From: Rhizobiaceae bacterium
Lineage (GTDB): Bacteria; Pseudomonadota; Alphaproteobacteria; Rhizobiales; Rhizobiaceae
Direction of reading: 5' to 3'
Length of the DNA stretch: 64,000 bases
NCBI GenBank assembly: GCA_019635775.1
Contig: JAHBYU010000014.1
Span: 62,001 to 126,000, forward strand
In this document: piece by piece, positions 33,829 through 42,729 of the stretch
Layout of the letters: each line of letters begins with the position of its first letter
Position numbering within the stretch: the stretch's first letter is position 1
Program-made: the position numbers and the translations under genes
Notes under the pieces: model-generated
Database searches by the model: none
What the model was told of the DNA's origin: nothing
Seen by the model: the letters and a program-made list of their open reading frames with translations, nothing else

Positions 33829-34491
33829 TTAATGCCGGTCTACGCCACCTTCTTCCAAGGCTGCCTGAACAAGTGCGCCAGCAACCCATTGAGCCACAGA
33901 TTTCGTTTCCTGACCATCCAGCTTCCAAATGTCTTTCAGCACTGTGAGCGTTTCCACCCCGAAAACCAGCGACAGGCCTTGGGCAAGACGATCCAGACTC
34001 GTTGCGGAAATCTTCCCTTCGAGCGGATGGAGAGCAGTTTTCAGGAGATCGATACGATGACCCCTGCTGAAAGGCTGCTCTTCGCCAAGCGTGCCGGCAT
34101 GGCCTTTGGCCCATTGTTCCAGCGATAATTTGAGGGCTGCTTTGAAGGTTGCCTCGAAGGCCTCTATTCGCGGCAAGCCTGTATCGACGAGTTCAGCAAC
34201 TCGCTTTGCCGCGTCGTCCCCGACAGGCCTCCAGCTCAAGATTGGACCAAGCGCTTCGTCGACCACCGCGTCCACGAGGGCCGCCTGGCTTGGAAAATAC
34301 CGATAGGCGGTCGCACGCGAAACCCCTGCCGCCTCGGCGACTTCACTGACCGAAGGCGTGACACCGGACTGCATAAGCCTTGTTGCCGTTTCAAGCATAA
34401 GACGACCAGTGCGTGCTCGCGGGCCTGCCTTGACCCCGATTGAGGCAGATCCAACCTCCTGACCGCTATCGGATTGACGTGAGACTAGCAT
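33829..34491 (-). CDS. TetR-family regulator
   Basis: 220 residues. N-terminal helix-turn-helix about 27-75: RTGRLMLETATRLM, then SVSEVAEAAGVSRATAYRYFPS. The C-terminal ligand domain is helical and not recognisable. The ATG at 34491 is preferred over a TTG at 34515 in frame, because the intervening codons cover a likely operator. It is divergent from the Tm-1-like gene and probably represses that operon and itself. Confidence 0.88.
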   Translation of the reverse strand: MLVSRQSDSGQEVGSASIGVKAGPRARTGRLMLETATRLMQSGVTPSVSEVAEAAGVSRATAYRYFPSQAALVDAVVDEALGPILSWRPVGDDAAKRVAELVDTGLPRIEAFEATFKAALKLSLEQWAKGHAGTLGEEQPFSRGHRIDLLKTALHPLEGKISATSLDRLAQGLSLVFGVETLTVLKDIWKLDGQETKSVAQWVAGALVQAALEEGGVDRH

Positions 34492-34496
34492 GTCAA

Positions 34497-34510
34497 TACG
34501 ATACGATCGT
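34497..34510. promoter_or_regulatory. candidate TetR operator/promoter
   Basis: ACGATCGT (34503-34510) is a perfect 8-base palindrome just before the TetR start. On the minus strand TTGACT, 16 bases, TATCGT could be the promoter, placing the palindrome between the boxes and leaving almost no leader. Evidence is modest. Confidence 0.35.
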
Positions 34511-34594
34511 CTCAAAAAAAGTCAACGACTTTGGATTGGCCCAAGTCAATGAGACGGCGGGAGCGGCAAGAGTACCGCCTGAGGAGAGGAAACC

Positions 34595-35791
34595 TTGAAG
34601 CGCATCTACGTGGTCGGCACAGCCGATACCAAGGGTGGGGAACTTGAATTCCTCGTCGACTGCATCAGTAAGGCCGGCGGAAAACCGGTGCTGGTGGATG
34701 TCGGCACGACCGAGCCGTCCCTTGCGCCTGACGTAAACCGGCACGAGGTTGCCAGACATGGAACGCAGCATGCCCAGGCCGATTTGGCGTCCGGAGATCG
34801 GGGGAGAGCCGTTGGCGCCATGGCTGAAGCATTCGCTGCCTTTTTGGCCTCTCGCAACGACGTCGCGGGCGTCATCGGCATTGGCGGAGGAGGCGGGACA
34901 TCGATCGCTACGGCGGGAATGCGTCGCCTGCCCTTGGGTGTTCCAAAGGTCATGGTGTCCACACTCGCGTCCGGCGATGTCTCTCCTTACGTAGACATCT
35001 CCGACATCATCATGATGCCTTCGATTACCGATCTCGCAGGCCTCAACCGCATAAGCCGGATGGTGCTGGCGAACGCTGCCTCGGCTATAAGCGCAATGGC
35101 GCAGCATTACAGTCCGGCTTCCGATGCCGGACGATCCATCGGCCTTACGATGTTTGGCGTCACGACAGCCTGCGTCACGCAGATCGTGGAGCGACTGAAG
35201 GCTTCCCTCGAATGTCTGGTGTTCCATGCCACGGGGACTGGTGGCCGAACCATGGAGAAGCTTGTTGATTCGGGATTGATTGGTGGAGTGATAGACATCA
35301 CCACGACCGAAATCTGCGACCTTCTGTTCGGCGGGGTCCTTCCTGCAACCGAAGACCGCTTGGGCGCGGTCGCCCGTACCGGAATACCCTATGTCGGGTC
35401 GGTTGGCGCGCTCGACATGGTCAACTTCTGGGCTCCGGATACCGTTCCGGACAGATACAGGGGCAGGCTATTCTACAACCACAATTCCAACGTAACGCTG
35501 ATGCGTACGACCCGCGAAGAGTCGATAGCCATCGGCGAGTGGATCGGACGTAAGCTCAACAGTTGCGAGGGTTTCGTCCGTTTTCTCATTCCGGAGAAGG
35601 GCGTCTCGGCGCTGGATATCGAAGGCGGCGCTTTCTGGGATCCCGGCGCAGACGAGGCGCTTTTCAACGCCATCGAGGCAACTGTGACCCAGACTCCAAG
35701 ACGCAAGGTAGTCCGTCTGCCGCTTCACATAAATGACCCGGCGTTCGCCGAAGCCGCCGCTGCGGCCTTCACCGAGATTGAAGACCGCTAG
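34595..35791 (+). CDS. Tm-1-like ATP-binding protein (UPF0261)
   Basis: 398 residues, UPF0261/Tm-1-like. Conserved segments: [31 protein letters not shown] (nucleotide-binding Gly loop), [41 protein letters not shown]. The start is TTG at 34595 behind GAGGAGAGGAAACC. The tomato Tm-1 resistance protein has this domain fused to a PEP-hydrolase-like TIM barrel; here the second half is the next gene. The bacterial role is not known. Confidence 0.85.
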   Translation: MKRIYVVGTADTKGGELEFLVDCISKAGGKPVLVDVGTTEPSLAPDVNRHEVARHGTQHAQADLASGDRGRAVGAMAEAFAAFLASRNDVAGVIGIGGGGGTSIATAGMRRLPLGVPKVMVSTLASGDVSPYVDISDIIMMPSITDLAGLNRISRMVLANAASAISAMAQHYSPASDAGRSIGLTMFGVTTACVTQIVERLKASLECLVFHATGTGGRTMEKLVDSGLIGGVIDITTTEICDLLFGGVLPATEDRLGAVARTGIPYVGSVGALDMVNFWAPDTVPDRYRGRLFYNHNSNVTLMRTTREESIAIGEWIGRKLNSCEGFVRFLIPEKGVSALDIEGGAFWDPGADEALFNAIEATVTQTPRRKVVRLPLHINDPAFAEAAAAAFTEIEDR

Positions 35792-35813
35792 AACCACAGC
35801 GCAAGAGGACAGA

Positions 35814-36650
35814 ATGTCGGCCATTCCGCGACGCAAGATAGTTGAGAAATTCCGCGATATGATCGAACGCGGCCAACCGATTGTCGGTGGCGGCGCCGGC
35901 ACTGGCATTTCCGCGAAGGCCGAGGAGGCGGGCGGGATCGACCTGATCATCATCTACAATTCGGGACGCTATCGCATGGCGGGCAGGGGTTCCGCAGCCG
36001 GCCTCCTGGCGTATGGCAACGCCAACGAAATCGTAAAGGAAATGGCCTATGAGGTGCTTCCTGTCGTGAAGCACACACCTGTGCTGGCAGGCGTCAACGG
36101 AACCGATCCTTTCGTCATCATGCCCCGGCTGCTCGCTGAGTTGAAGGACATGGGTTTCTCAGGGGTACAGAACTTTCCTACCATCGGACTCTTCGACGGC
36201 GCCATGCGCCAGAGCTTCGAGGAGACGGGCATGGGCTTCGGCCTGGAGGTCGACATGATCGCCGAGGCACACAAGCTGGATCTCTTGACCACGCCTTATG
36301 TCTTCAACGCCGAGGAGGCGCGGGCGATGACGCAGGCCGGCGCCGACATCGTCGTTGCCCACATGGGCGTCACCACCGGCGGCACAATCGGCGCGACGTC
36401 GGCCAAATCGCTCGATGATTGCGTAGGGGAGATCGACGCCATCGCCGACGCGGCGCGCGCCGTTCGCAAAGATGTGATCCTGCTGTGCCACGGCGGTCCC
36501 ATCTCCATGCCCGAAGATGCGCGCTACATCCTCGAACGCTGCTCCGGCCTGCACGGATTCTACGGTGCAAGCTCGATGGAGCGACTACCCGCCGAAAAGG
36601 CGATCAAGGACCAGACGGCAAGCTTCAAGGCTCTTGAAATCAGAAAATAG
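35814..36650 (+). CDS. PEP-hydrolase-like TIM-barrel protein (Tm-1 partner)
   Basis: 278 residues. The barrel shows [19 protein letters not shown] (two strands), [61 protein letters not shown] and LLCHGGPIS. The ATG at 35814 follows AGAGGAC, 22 bases after the Tm-1-like stop; the longer open frame is not needed. Together the two genes are the split form of the eukaryotic Tm-1 protein. The phosphoenolpyruvate link is a family name, not a demonstrated activity here. Confidence 0.82.
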   Translation: MSAIPRRKIVEKFRDMIERGQPIVGGGAGTGISAKAEEAGGIDLIIIYNSGRYRMAGRGSAAGLLAYGNANEIVKEMAYEVLPVVKHTPVLAGVNGTDPFVIMPRLLAELKDMGFSGVQNFPTIGLFDGAMRQSFEETGMGFGLEVDMIAEAHKLDLLTTPYVFNAEEARAMTQAGADIVVAHMGVTTGGTIGATSAKSLDDCVGEIDAIADAARAVRKDVILLCHGGPISMPEDARYILERCSGLHGFYGASSMERLPAEKAIKDQTASFKALEIRK

Positions 36651-36663
36651 CTCGGAGGGCGAC

Positions 36664-37086
36664 ATGACTGGTACAAACAAGTTCTTCGTATATCCACGCG
36701 ACGTCGACGCTTTCGGCTTCGACTGGGGAAAGCTCGCGCTGACCGTCGCGCCAGAGGTCAACGGAGCCTCCCGCTTTTCGGGCGGCGTCGTCGATCTACC
36801 GCCAGGGCAGGGACACTCCCGCCACAATCATCCGGGCGCCGAGGAGATCATCTTCGTGATTTCGGGCAATGGCGAACAGATGGTGGAGGATGACCAGGGC
36901 AATCCGATCACGCAGAAGGTGGGACCAGGTTGCACGATATACGTGCCGGAGAGCCGTTTCCATTCGACCTTGAACACCGGTCCCGCACCAATGCAGCTTT
37001 TTGTCGTCTATTCACCGGCGGGCCCAGAGCTTGGCTTGCGCGACCTGCCCGACTTCAAGCTTGTCCGGCTGGAAGCTAACGCGTGA
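36664..37086 (+). CDS. single-domain cupin protein
   Basis: 140 residues. Cupin motif 1 as GHSRHNHPGAEEIIFVISG, with the two His and Glu for a metal, and motif 2 at P-x-S-R-F-HSTLNTG. GGAGG precedes the ATG at 36664; 13 bases separate it from the upstream stop. It could be an isomerase or dioxygenase-like enzyme of the same pathway or a ligand sensor. Not related in sequence to the double cupin at 4.7 kb beyond the fold. Confidence 0.85.
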   Translation: MTGTNKFFVYPRDVDAFGFDWGKLALTVAPEVNGASRFSGGVVDLPPGQGHSRHNHPGAEEIIFVISGNGEQMVEDDQGNPITQKVGPGCTIYVPESRFHSTLNTGPAPMQLFVVYSPAGPELGLRDLPDFKLVRLEANA

Positions 37087-37186
37087 GCCCCGGTATTTTT
37101 TGATCCTGACACCGCTTCTCGTCAGGCAAGGCAGGAGATATAGATCAGCCAACCGCTGATCCCGGCGGACTTCTTCAGAGATCGTC

Positions 37187-38077
37187 GTGAACAACGGAAT
37201 ACTGCTGGCGCTCCTCGCCTATGCCATCTACTCGTGGAGCGACGCGGCCATCAAGGCACTTGGCGGCGGACTGACCGTCTTCCAGATCGGGTTCTACCTC
37301 ACGCTGGTTTCGGCAGTCTGCATCGCCGTGACGACACCCAAAGACGAAAAGCTGCTCCACTTCTGGCACATGAAGCGGCCCTGGGGCGTACAGGCACGCG
37401 CGATCTCGGGCGCGGCAGCCAGTATCCTGAGCGTGGTCGCCTTCACCACCATTCCGCTGGCCGAAGTCTATGCCATCATCTTCCTTGCGCCATTGTTCGT
37501 GACGCTATTGTCACTGTTCGTGCTCAAGGAACATGTCGGCCCCTGGCGCTGGTTCGCGGTGGTCGTCGGATTCCTGGGTGTTCTGCTCGTTGTGCGGCCT
37601 GGCTTCAGGGAGCTTCAGTTCGGTCACTTCGCAGCCGTGATCATAGCCCTTTTGGCTGCGGCCAGCGTTATCCTGATGCGATCGCTTTCCAGTCAGGAAA
37701 CGCGCACAACCATGCTCGGCTACCTCATGCTGTACATGGTGCTGTTCAACCTTGTTGCGATGGTCTTCACTGGCTTCGCGCTTCCCGACGTCGAGCAGGC
37801 CGCCATTCTGGCGCTGGCGGGAATTTGCGCGGCGGGAGGCAACATCCTCATCCTGCGCGCAACGCGATTCGCCCCTGCAAACCAGCTCGCGCCGACACAC
37901 TATTCTCAGATCATATGGGCCGTGATCCTGGGAGCGCTCTTCTTCAACGAGCACCCGGACGTCATCTCACTTGTCGGTCTCGCTGTGATCGCCGGATCGG
38001 GGCTGCTCACCTTGGCCCGCGAGAGAATCAGGCTGGGCGTCGTCCGCTGGAATCCGTTCACCCGAAACAGGCTCTGA
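37187..38077 (+). CDS. EamA/DMT-family transporter
   Basis: 296 residues, about ten membrane helices in two EamA repeats (about 5-135 and 145-280). Each repeat ends with a family-type segment (PLAEVYAIIFLAPLFV; THYSQIIWAVILGALFF-NE). The start is GTG at 37187. It probably exports or imports a small metabolite for this block. Its last 111 bases are overlapped on the other strand by the M24 peptidase reading frame. Confidence 0.88.
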   Translation: MNNGILLALLAYAIYSWSDAAIKALGGGLTVFQIGFYLTLVSAVCIAVTTPKDEKLLHFWHMKRPWGVQARAISGAAASILSVVAFTTIPLAEVYAIIFLAPLFVTLLSLFVLKEHVGPWRWFAVVVGFLGVLLVVRPGFRELQFGHFAAVIIALLAAASVILMRSLSSQETRTTMLGYLMLYMVLFNLVAMVFTGFALPDVEQAAILALAGICAAGGNILILRATRFAPANQLAPTHYSQIIWAVILGALFFNEHPDVISLVGLAVIAGSGLLTLARERIRLGVVRWNPFTRNRL

Positions 38078-39274
38078 ATCAGCCCGGTGCCCGCCCCTGT
38101 TCCAGCTGCGGCCCGTCTGCCCGTACATCTCGTAGCCATCTGCCGTGACGGCCACTGTATCCTCGAGCTTGATGAAGCCCCGCTTCGGATGCAGCATGGT
38201 GGTCTCGACGGAGATCACCATGTTCTCCTCCAACGGCTTGTCGGCATCTATACCTTCATAGGCGACCGGATGATTGGTCATCAGGAACGGCGCCTCGTGG
38301 CTTATCAGGCCCATGCCGTGACAGAAGAAGTCGGTGAAGGCTGCGGAAGGCGAAGTCTTGAGCGTCGCCTCGGCCTCGATGATCATCTCTTCGCCCGGCG
38401 CCCCCGCCCTGATTTTCGAGAAGGCGGCCTGCTGGATCGCATCGATCTCATGAAGGAGATCCTCGAGCTCGGCATCGGGTTCGCCAAGAACACCCATGCG
38501 GCAAAGGTCACCGATATATCCGTGATAGTTCCCGCCCGAATCGATCGAGAGAACTTCACCTTGCGACCAGGCCTGGTCTGATGCTGCCCGGTTGTGGCTC
38601 GAGCCCAGCGTCAGCAGACAATACTCGAAATGGAGGCCGCGCTTGGTCTCTTCCCGGCGCAACGTTTCTATGATCTCGCCCTTGGTGGAACCCTCCTGAG
38701 CAGAGGCAATGGTGGCGAGCATGGATTCGGTGATCAGGTCGGATGCCTTGCGCAGTTTCGCGAGCTCTTCCGGCGTCTTTATTGCACGCAACCGTTCAAA
38801 GACCGAGGTGGCATCAAATACCTTGGCTTCCGGCAAAGCCTTCCTCAGGGCAATGTAGGCATCGGAGGGCAGGAACGCCGGCTCGATACCAATGCGGGCG
38901 TCGCTTCTGCCAATCTTTGCCAGATGTTCGGCTGCAAGCGCTGCTGCATCGAGCGAGCCCCAGGTGGCTGTGTGGACCTCAGGCGTCCAGAATGGCCTGT
39001 TCTGGTGTTCGCCGGATTCCATCTTGTTGCCGATATACGCCGCGCGGTCCGGTCGCCCCTTCTCGTAGATGACCAGTGGCAGATAGCGGCTGTGGCCAAT
39101 CGCATCCATCGCCGAGAAGAAGATGAATTTGTACCCACCGAGCAGGTACTGCACGTTGTGCTTCGAGGCCGCGATCACGAAATCGAAATCCGCCTCGTCC
39201 ATGAGCCGGTCCAGTCGTTCCTGGTCGAATGGCGGCTTGACCGCCTGAGAGCTACCTCCGGTCACTGCGTCCAT
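37967..39274 (-). CDS. M24-family metallopeptidase (Xaa-Pro aminopeptidase/creatinase-like)
   Basis: 435 residues. N-terminal creatinase domain (about 15-165), then the pita-bread domain with metal ligands in SIDSGGNYHGYIGD (two Asp), FFCHGMGLISHE (His), SVETTM (Glu) and KLEDTVAVT (Glu). After GQTGRSWNRGG, where relatives normally end, another ~35 polar residues follow that are antisense to the EamA gene, so the original stop was probably lost. It follows HDAC-like and GNAT genes on the same strand, with its own upstream operator-like site. Confidence 0.85.
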   Translation of the reverse strand: MDAVTGGSSQAVKPPFDQERLDRLMDEADFDFVIAASKHNVQYLLGGYKFIFFSAMDAIGHSRYLPLVIYEKGRPDRAAYIGNKMESGEHQNRPFWTPEVHTATWGSLDAAALAAEHLAKIGRSDARIGIEPAFLPSDAYIALRKALPEAKVFDATSVFERLRAIKTPEELAKLRKASDLITESMLATIASAQEGSTKGEIIETLRREETKRGLHFEYCLLTLGSSHNRAASDQAWSQGEVLSIDSGGNYHGYIGDLCRMGVLGEPDAELEDLLHEIDAIQQAAFSKIRAGAPGEEMIIEAEATLKTSPSAAFTDFFCHGMGLISHEAPFLMTNHPVAYEGIDADKPLEENMVISVETTMLHPKRGFIKLEDTVAVTADGYEMYGQTGRSWNRGGHRADSEPVSGERIPADDAQPDSLAGQGEQPRSGDHSETDK

Positions 39275-39322
39275 CGTGCTTTCTATCCTCTCCTACCAGC
39301 AAAGCCCGTCCCCGGCTGAAGT

Positions 39323-39333
39323 TGGTTTGACCA
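39323..39333. promoter_or_regulatory. GntR/FadR-type palindrome upstream of M24 gene, TGGTTTGACCA
   Basis: TGGT and ACCA arms with a TTG centre, 49 bases before the M24 start. It has the same arms as the sites at 21.4/33.6 kb but a different centre, so a different GntR protein or weaker binding is possible. Confidence 0.45.
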
Positions 39334-39377
39334 GTTTGCAACAAATACCCTGCGACGGTCCAGTCGCTGCTTTATCG

Positions 39378-40409
39378 CTAAGTAATATGACTGCTGGAAA
39401 AACCACCGAGAAAGGTTGAGAGATTGTCCGACAGGGTATCGCAGATATACCCGCCTTCCTGAACTATAACCGTGGGCAGGCGCAGTTTTGCAATCTCTTC
39501 GCCAATTCTTGCGAAGCCCTGAGTCGTCACGGACAATCCACCGAAAGGGTCGCCTTCAAAAGCATCAAGGCCCAGCGCGACCACCATCGCATCCGGCGCA
39601 AAGGCTTCGATTCGTCTCCGGGCAGTGGCGAGCGCCTCAAGAAATATGTCGTCACCGGATTTGCGCGCGAGCGGCAGGTTCAGGTTGGCTCCAAGGCCTG
39701 CGCCACAGCCGCGTTCGTCGGCATGCCCCCAGAAGAAGGGATAAAACCCTGCAGGGTCCGCATGAATCGAAACCGTAAGCACGTCGGCGCGGTGATAGAA
39801 GATGCCCTGGGTTCCGTTGCCGTGATGAAGATCGACATCAAGGATGACCACGCGGTCGGCGTTCTTTCGTAACCTCTGCGCTGCAATGGCGGAGTTGTTG
39901 AAGAAGCAGAATCCGCCGGCGACGTCGGCAAAGGCATGGTGCCCCGGAGGACGGCACAAGGCGTATGAACTGGCCGCGCCGGCATCGATTGCCTCCGCGG
40001 CGGCGACTGCCGTCCAAGCGCTCCAGCAGGCGCTCTCCCATGTGTGCTGTGAAATAGGGCAGGACGTATCCGCCATGTGATACCCTGCCTGCCCTGCGGG
40101 AGATGCAGGATAGGACGTTTCGCGGTGGAAGGGATGAATGTTGGCAATGACTTCTGCCGATGCGCCCTCTATACCGCGCCAGCGCTCGTAGATCCGTTGA
40201 AGGAAATCGATGTATTCCGGCGTGTGGACGCTTGCGATCGGTCCAAGGCCATAATTGCCGGGGCTCGAAATCGAACAGCCGGCATCCGTTGCTCCCTTCA
40301 GAAGCCTGTCGATGCGCTCGGGAACTTCCGGATTCGGTTTTGGAACTCCCGACGAAAGAAACGATTTTGGATCGTGTAGTCTCTGCTGTTCCGCAAAAAA
40401 TGCTTTCAT
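39378..40409 (-). CDS. histone deacetylase-family amidohydrolase (acetylpolyamine deacetylase-like)
   Basis: 343 residues. Arginase/deacetylase fold: SYALCRPPGHHAF with the His pair 157-158, ILDVDLHHGNGTQGIFY with zinc ligands Asp 193 and His 195, VVALGLDAFEGDP with the third Asp, and a late QEGGYI. An early LRxPxxH-like segment is absent, as in bacterial acetylpolyamine amidohydrolases. It follows a GNAT gene by 9 bases. Acetylated amine as substrate is the likely reading; histone-like targets are not expected. Confidence 0.88.
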   Translation of the reverse strand: MKAFFAEQQRLHDPKSFLSSGVPKPNPEVPERIDRLLKGATDAGCSISSPGNYGLGPIASVHTPEYIDFLQRIYERWRGIEGASAEVIANIHPFHRETSYPASPAGQAGYHMADTSCPISQHTWESACWSAWTAVAAAEAIDAGAASSYALCRPPGHHAFADVAGGFCFFNNSAIAAQRLRKNADRVVILDVDLHHGNGTQGIFYHRADVLTVSIHADPAGFYPFFWGHADERGCGAGLGANLNLPLARKSGDDIFLEALATARRRIEAFAPDAMVVALGLDAFEGDPFGGLSVTTQGFARIGEEIAKLRLPTVIVQEGGYICDTLSDNLSTFLGGFSSSHIT

Positions 40410-40418
40410 ACCAGTCTT

Positions 40419-40922
40419 CTACCCGAGCGGGTCGGCATCCGCCAGACGGTCGAAGTCCTCGTCTCTGGCCATGTGGATCTGTTCGGTATCGCTGTGCAGG
40501 ATACCGCAGCGACGATAGAAGGCCTGCGCACGATGGTTCTTCTTATCCACGGCGAGCCGTATATAGCTCCCCCCTTGCGCCCGGGTCATTGAAGCCAGGC
40601 GTTGCAAAAGACCTTCACCGACACCCTGGCCTCTGAACTCCTCGGCAACATAGAAGTCCTGAACGTAAGCGCCAGGCTTGCCCATCCATGTCGAGAAACT
40701 GGGGAAATAGAGGCAGCAGCCGGCAAATCGCTGCTCGATCTCCGCAATCAGGCAGCCGAAAGCCGGACGATCGCCGAAGCCGTAGCGGCGCAGATCTTCC
40801 GGACTGCTCGTGAGCTTATGTCTTTCCCCGACGGTCTCCGCTATTCCGGCAAGTGCATTGAAGATCATGTCGACGTCGCTTTCGGCAGCGGGGCGGATGG
40901 TCAAGCCTTGAACGTTAGTCAT
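40419..40922 (-). CDS. GNAT-family N-acetyltransferase (diamine acetyltransferase-like)
   Basis: 167 residues. Acetyl-CoA motif A as FRGQGVGEGLLQRL, with upstream VQDFYVAEE and downstream NHRAQAFYRRCG. The layout (GKPGAYVQDFYV, AxxFYxxxG) is like spermidine/spermine acetyltransferases. It is paired with the deacetylase 9 bases downstream, and the formamidase-like gene ends 30 bases upstream. Acetylation and deacetylation in one operon would be futile unless they act on different molecules. Confidence 0.82.
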   Translation of the reverse strand: MTNVQGLTIRPAAESDVDMIFNALAGIAETVGERHKLTSSPEDLRRYGFGDRPAFGCLIAEIEQRFAGCCLYFPSFSTWMGKPGAYVQDFYVAEEFRGQGVGEGLLQRLASMTRAQGGSYIRLAVDKKNHRAQAFYRRCGILHSDTEQIHMARDEDFDRLADADPLG

Positions 40923-40952
40923 CGCTTACCGATCCATCGGGACAAGGGCAAT

Positions 40953-42617
40953 TCATTCCGCTCCCTTTCCCAGATATCGATCGAGAACGTTCGCTGTCAC
41001 ACGCTCAACCATCGGGTCGCGTCTCTTGAGTCCCGCGACCCAGTCGCAGCTTCCCGCGTGAAACACTTCACCTGATCCACGTTTGAAGTTCACCACCATT
41101 CCGCTTCCCCGCTTTACCTTCTCGAGGTTCTCGTCGCTCGCTTCGCCAAACAACGTTTCCGCGGTGAAGCGGGCATCCTCGTCGCCGAGAAAGCGGTCTT
41201 CCACAGCGAGGTCGTCGCTTTCCTCGACAAGACTGGCAAGCCCGAGCGCCAGTATCTCGAGGCCCTCGGGTGCACCGCTCTCCTTTGTTGGGTATGGGAG
41301 TCCGCCACGAACTTCATAATCGAGTCCGTCCACCTCGTAGCCGAAGACGTGCCCTTCAGAGCCCAGCACGTCGCCGTAGGAAATGCCCGTCCCCGAAAAG
41401 GCCCAATGTCCGGGCCTGTAGACCGGAAAGCCCCGCACGCCCCGCGCGGCACATCCACCCCACCCGGCATAGACGCCGTTTGTCGCGTTGAGGCCGAACG
41501 TCAACGCCCCCGGGCGACCAATCTCGGGCGCCTCCCAGGAGTTTGTTGCCCTGGTCACATCGCCGGTCTGGTAGACGGGATCCTCCGCCCGTGCCCGGTA
41601 CTTGTAGCAGACCTGGCGTCGCCCCTCGTCTTCCAGACGGGTCTGCCACATGAAGTTGCCTGCAAAACGCGCGACGTGTCCGCCCTTTTCAACGTACCGG
41701 TCGACGCCATCGCGCATCTCCCATGTCCAGTATTCGTCGTGGCCCACGAATACGACGCAGTCGTAGCCGGCCAGAATCTCCGGATGATCGTGCAGGTCAT
41801 GCTGCGAACAGAGATCGATCCCGTACCCTGACCTTTCGGCCCATCGAAAGAAAAGGCTGTCGTAACTGGCCCAACCGGCGGATGCGTATTTCTTCGAATG
41901 CCCGGTGGCGAAAGCCCACTCCATATGGGGATAACGCGGAACGACTGCCGGCTGCAGTGCGATGTCGATCGGAACGCGAGGCGCCTCGCATGGCAGGCTG
42001 ACAAAGCCCCTGCACCAGGGGCGCTGCGTCGAAACAGCCGTCGCATATTGGTCTCGGCCATGGCCCGTAATGCCCTGATATGCGTTAGATCCGCCCCAGG
42101 TGTTGTAGGCGAGCCAAGTGCCGGTGGCCGCAACCTGCAGGACGCGCCTGCCTTTCCTTTCCTGCGCCGTTGCCGGCACACCCGGCGTCACGATGAAGAG
42201 ATGCTGGCAGGAGATTTCGTTGCCGTCTCGGCCCTGCGAGGCAAGGGTCACCCTGTAGGCTCCCGACGGCCAGTCCTTGCCGACAGCGATGTCAAGAGTG
42301 ACACGCCACCCGCAACCATTGACCGAACATTGGTCGGGCGTGTCCTGCCAATCGCAGGCCAGATCGTGCTTCTCGAATACTCTTGTTTCGACCGCGCCGT
42401 CGCGATCGATCCTGATTGAAAATGTTCGGTGCGTAGCGCTGACGTATAAGCGCGCCACGTCGCCTTTCTGGTAGGAGATGCGGTCCGTGTAGCACCAGAT
42501 TTCACCGCGCTCGCCATCCATTCCGGGATATTCGTAATAATGCCCGACAACCGAGAAGCGCCGCTCTTCTGCGGTAAGTCCGTAATCGGGATATTCCCTG
42601 GAATGGATGTCGGGCAT
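40953..42617 (-). CDS. N,N-dimethylformamidase large-subunit-like protein
   Basis: 554 residues. Matches in memory the DMFase beta-subunit C-terminal domain: early strand-rich part, then YNTWGGSNAY (171-180), FVGHDEYWTWE (291-300), GRPGALTFGLNATNG and a final MVVNFKRGSGEVFHAGSCDW. The small DMFase subunit is not found beside it, so activity on dimethylformamide is doubtful; it probably hydrolyses another amide. First gene of a leftward run with GNAT, HDAC-like and M24 genes, divergent from holA. Confidence 0.78.
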   Translation of the reverse strand: MPDIHSREYPDYGLTAEERRFSVVGHYYEYPGMDGERGEIWCYTDRISYQKGDVARLYVSATHRTFSIRIDRDGAVETRVFEKHDLACDWQDTPDQCSVNGCGWRVTLDIAVGKDWPSGAYRVTLASQGRDGNEISCQHLFIVTPGVPATAQERKGRRVLQVAATGTWLAYNTWGGSNAYQGITGHGRDQYATAVSTQRPWCRGFVSLPCEAPRVPIDIALQPAVVPRYPHMEWAFATGHSKKYASAGWASYDSLFFRWAERSGYGIDLCSQHDLHDHPEILAGYDCVVFVGHDEYWTWEMRDGVDRYVEKGGHVARFAGNFMWQTRLEDEGRRQVCYKYRARAEDPVYQTGDVTRATNSWEAPEIGRPGALTFGLNATNGVYAGWGGCAARGVRGFPVYRPGHWAFSGTGISYGDVLGSEGHVFGYEVDGLDYEVRGGLPYPTKESGAPEGLEILALGLASLVEESDDLAVEDRFLGDEDARFTAETLFGEASDENLEKVKRGSGMVVNFKRGSGEVFHAGSCDWVAGLKRRDPMVERVTANVLDRYLGKGAE

Positions 42618-42729
42618 GCGATGGCCTTCGTGCGTGTTGCGGCCTTGATTGATCGCTCAAAACAAGTGTGGGTCAAGGCGCTACCAATGAGGATTCACCT
42701 GATGCTCCCAAGTATGGTAGCAGGCATGC

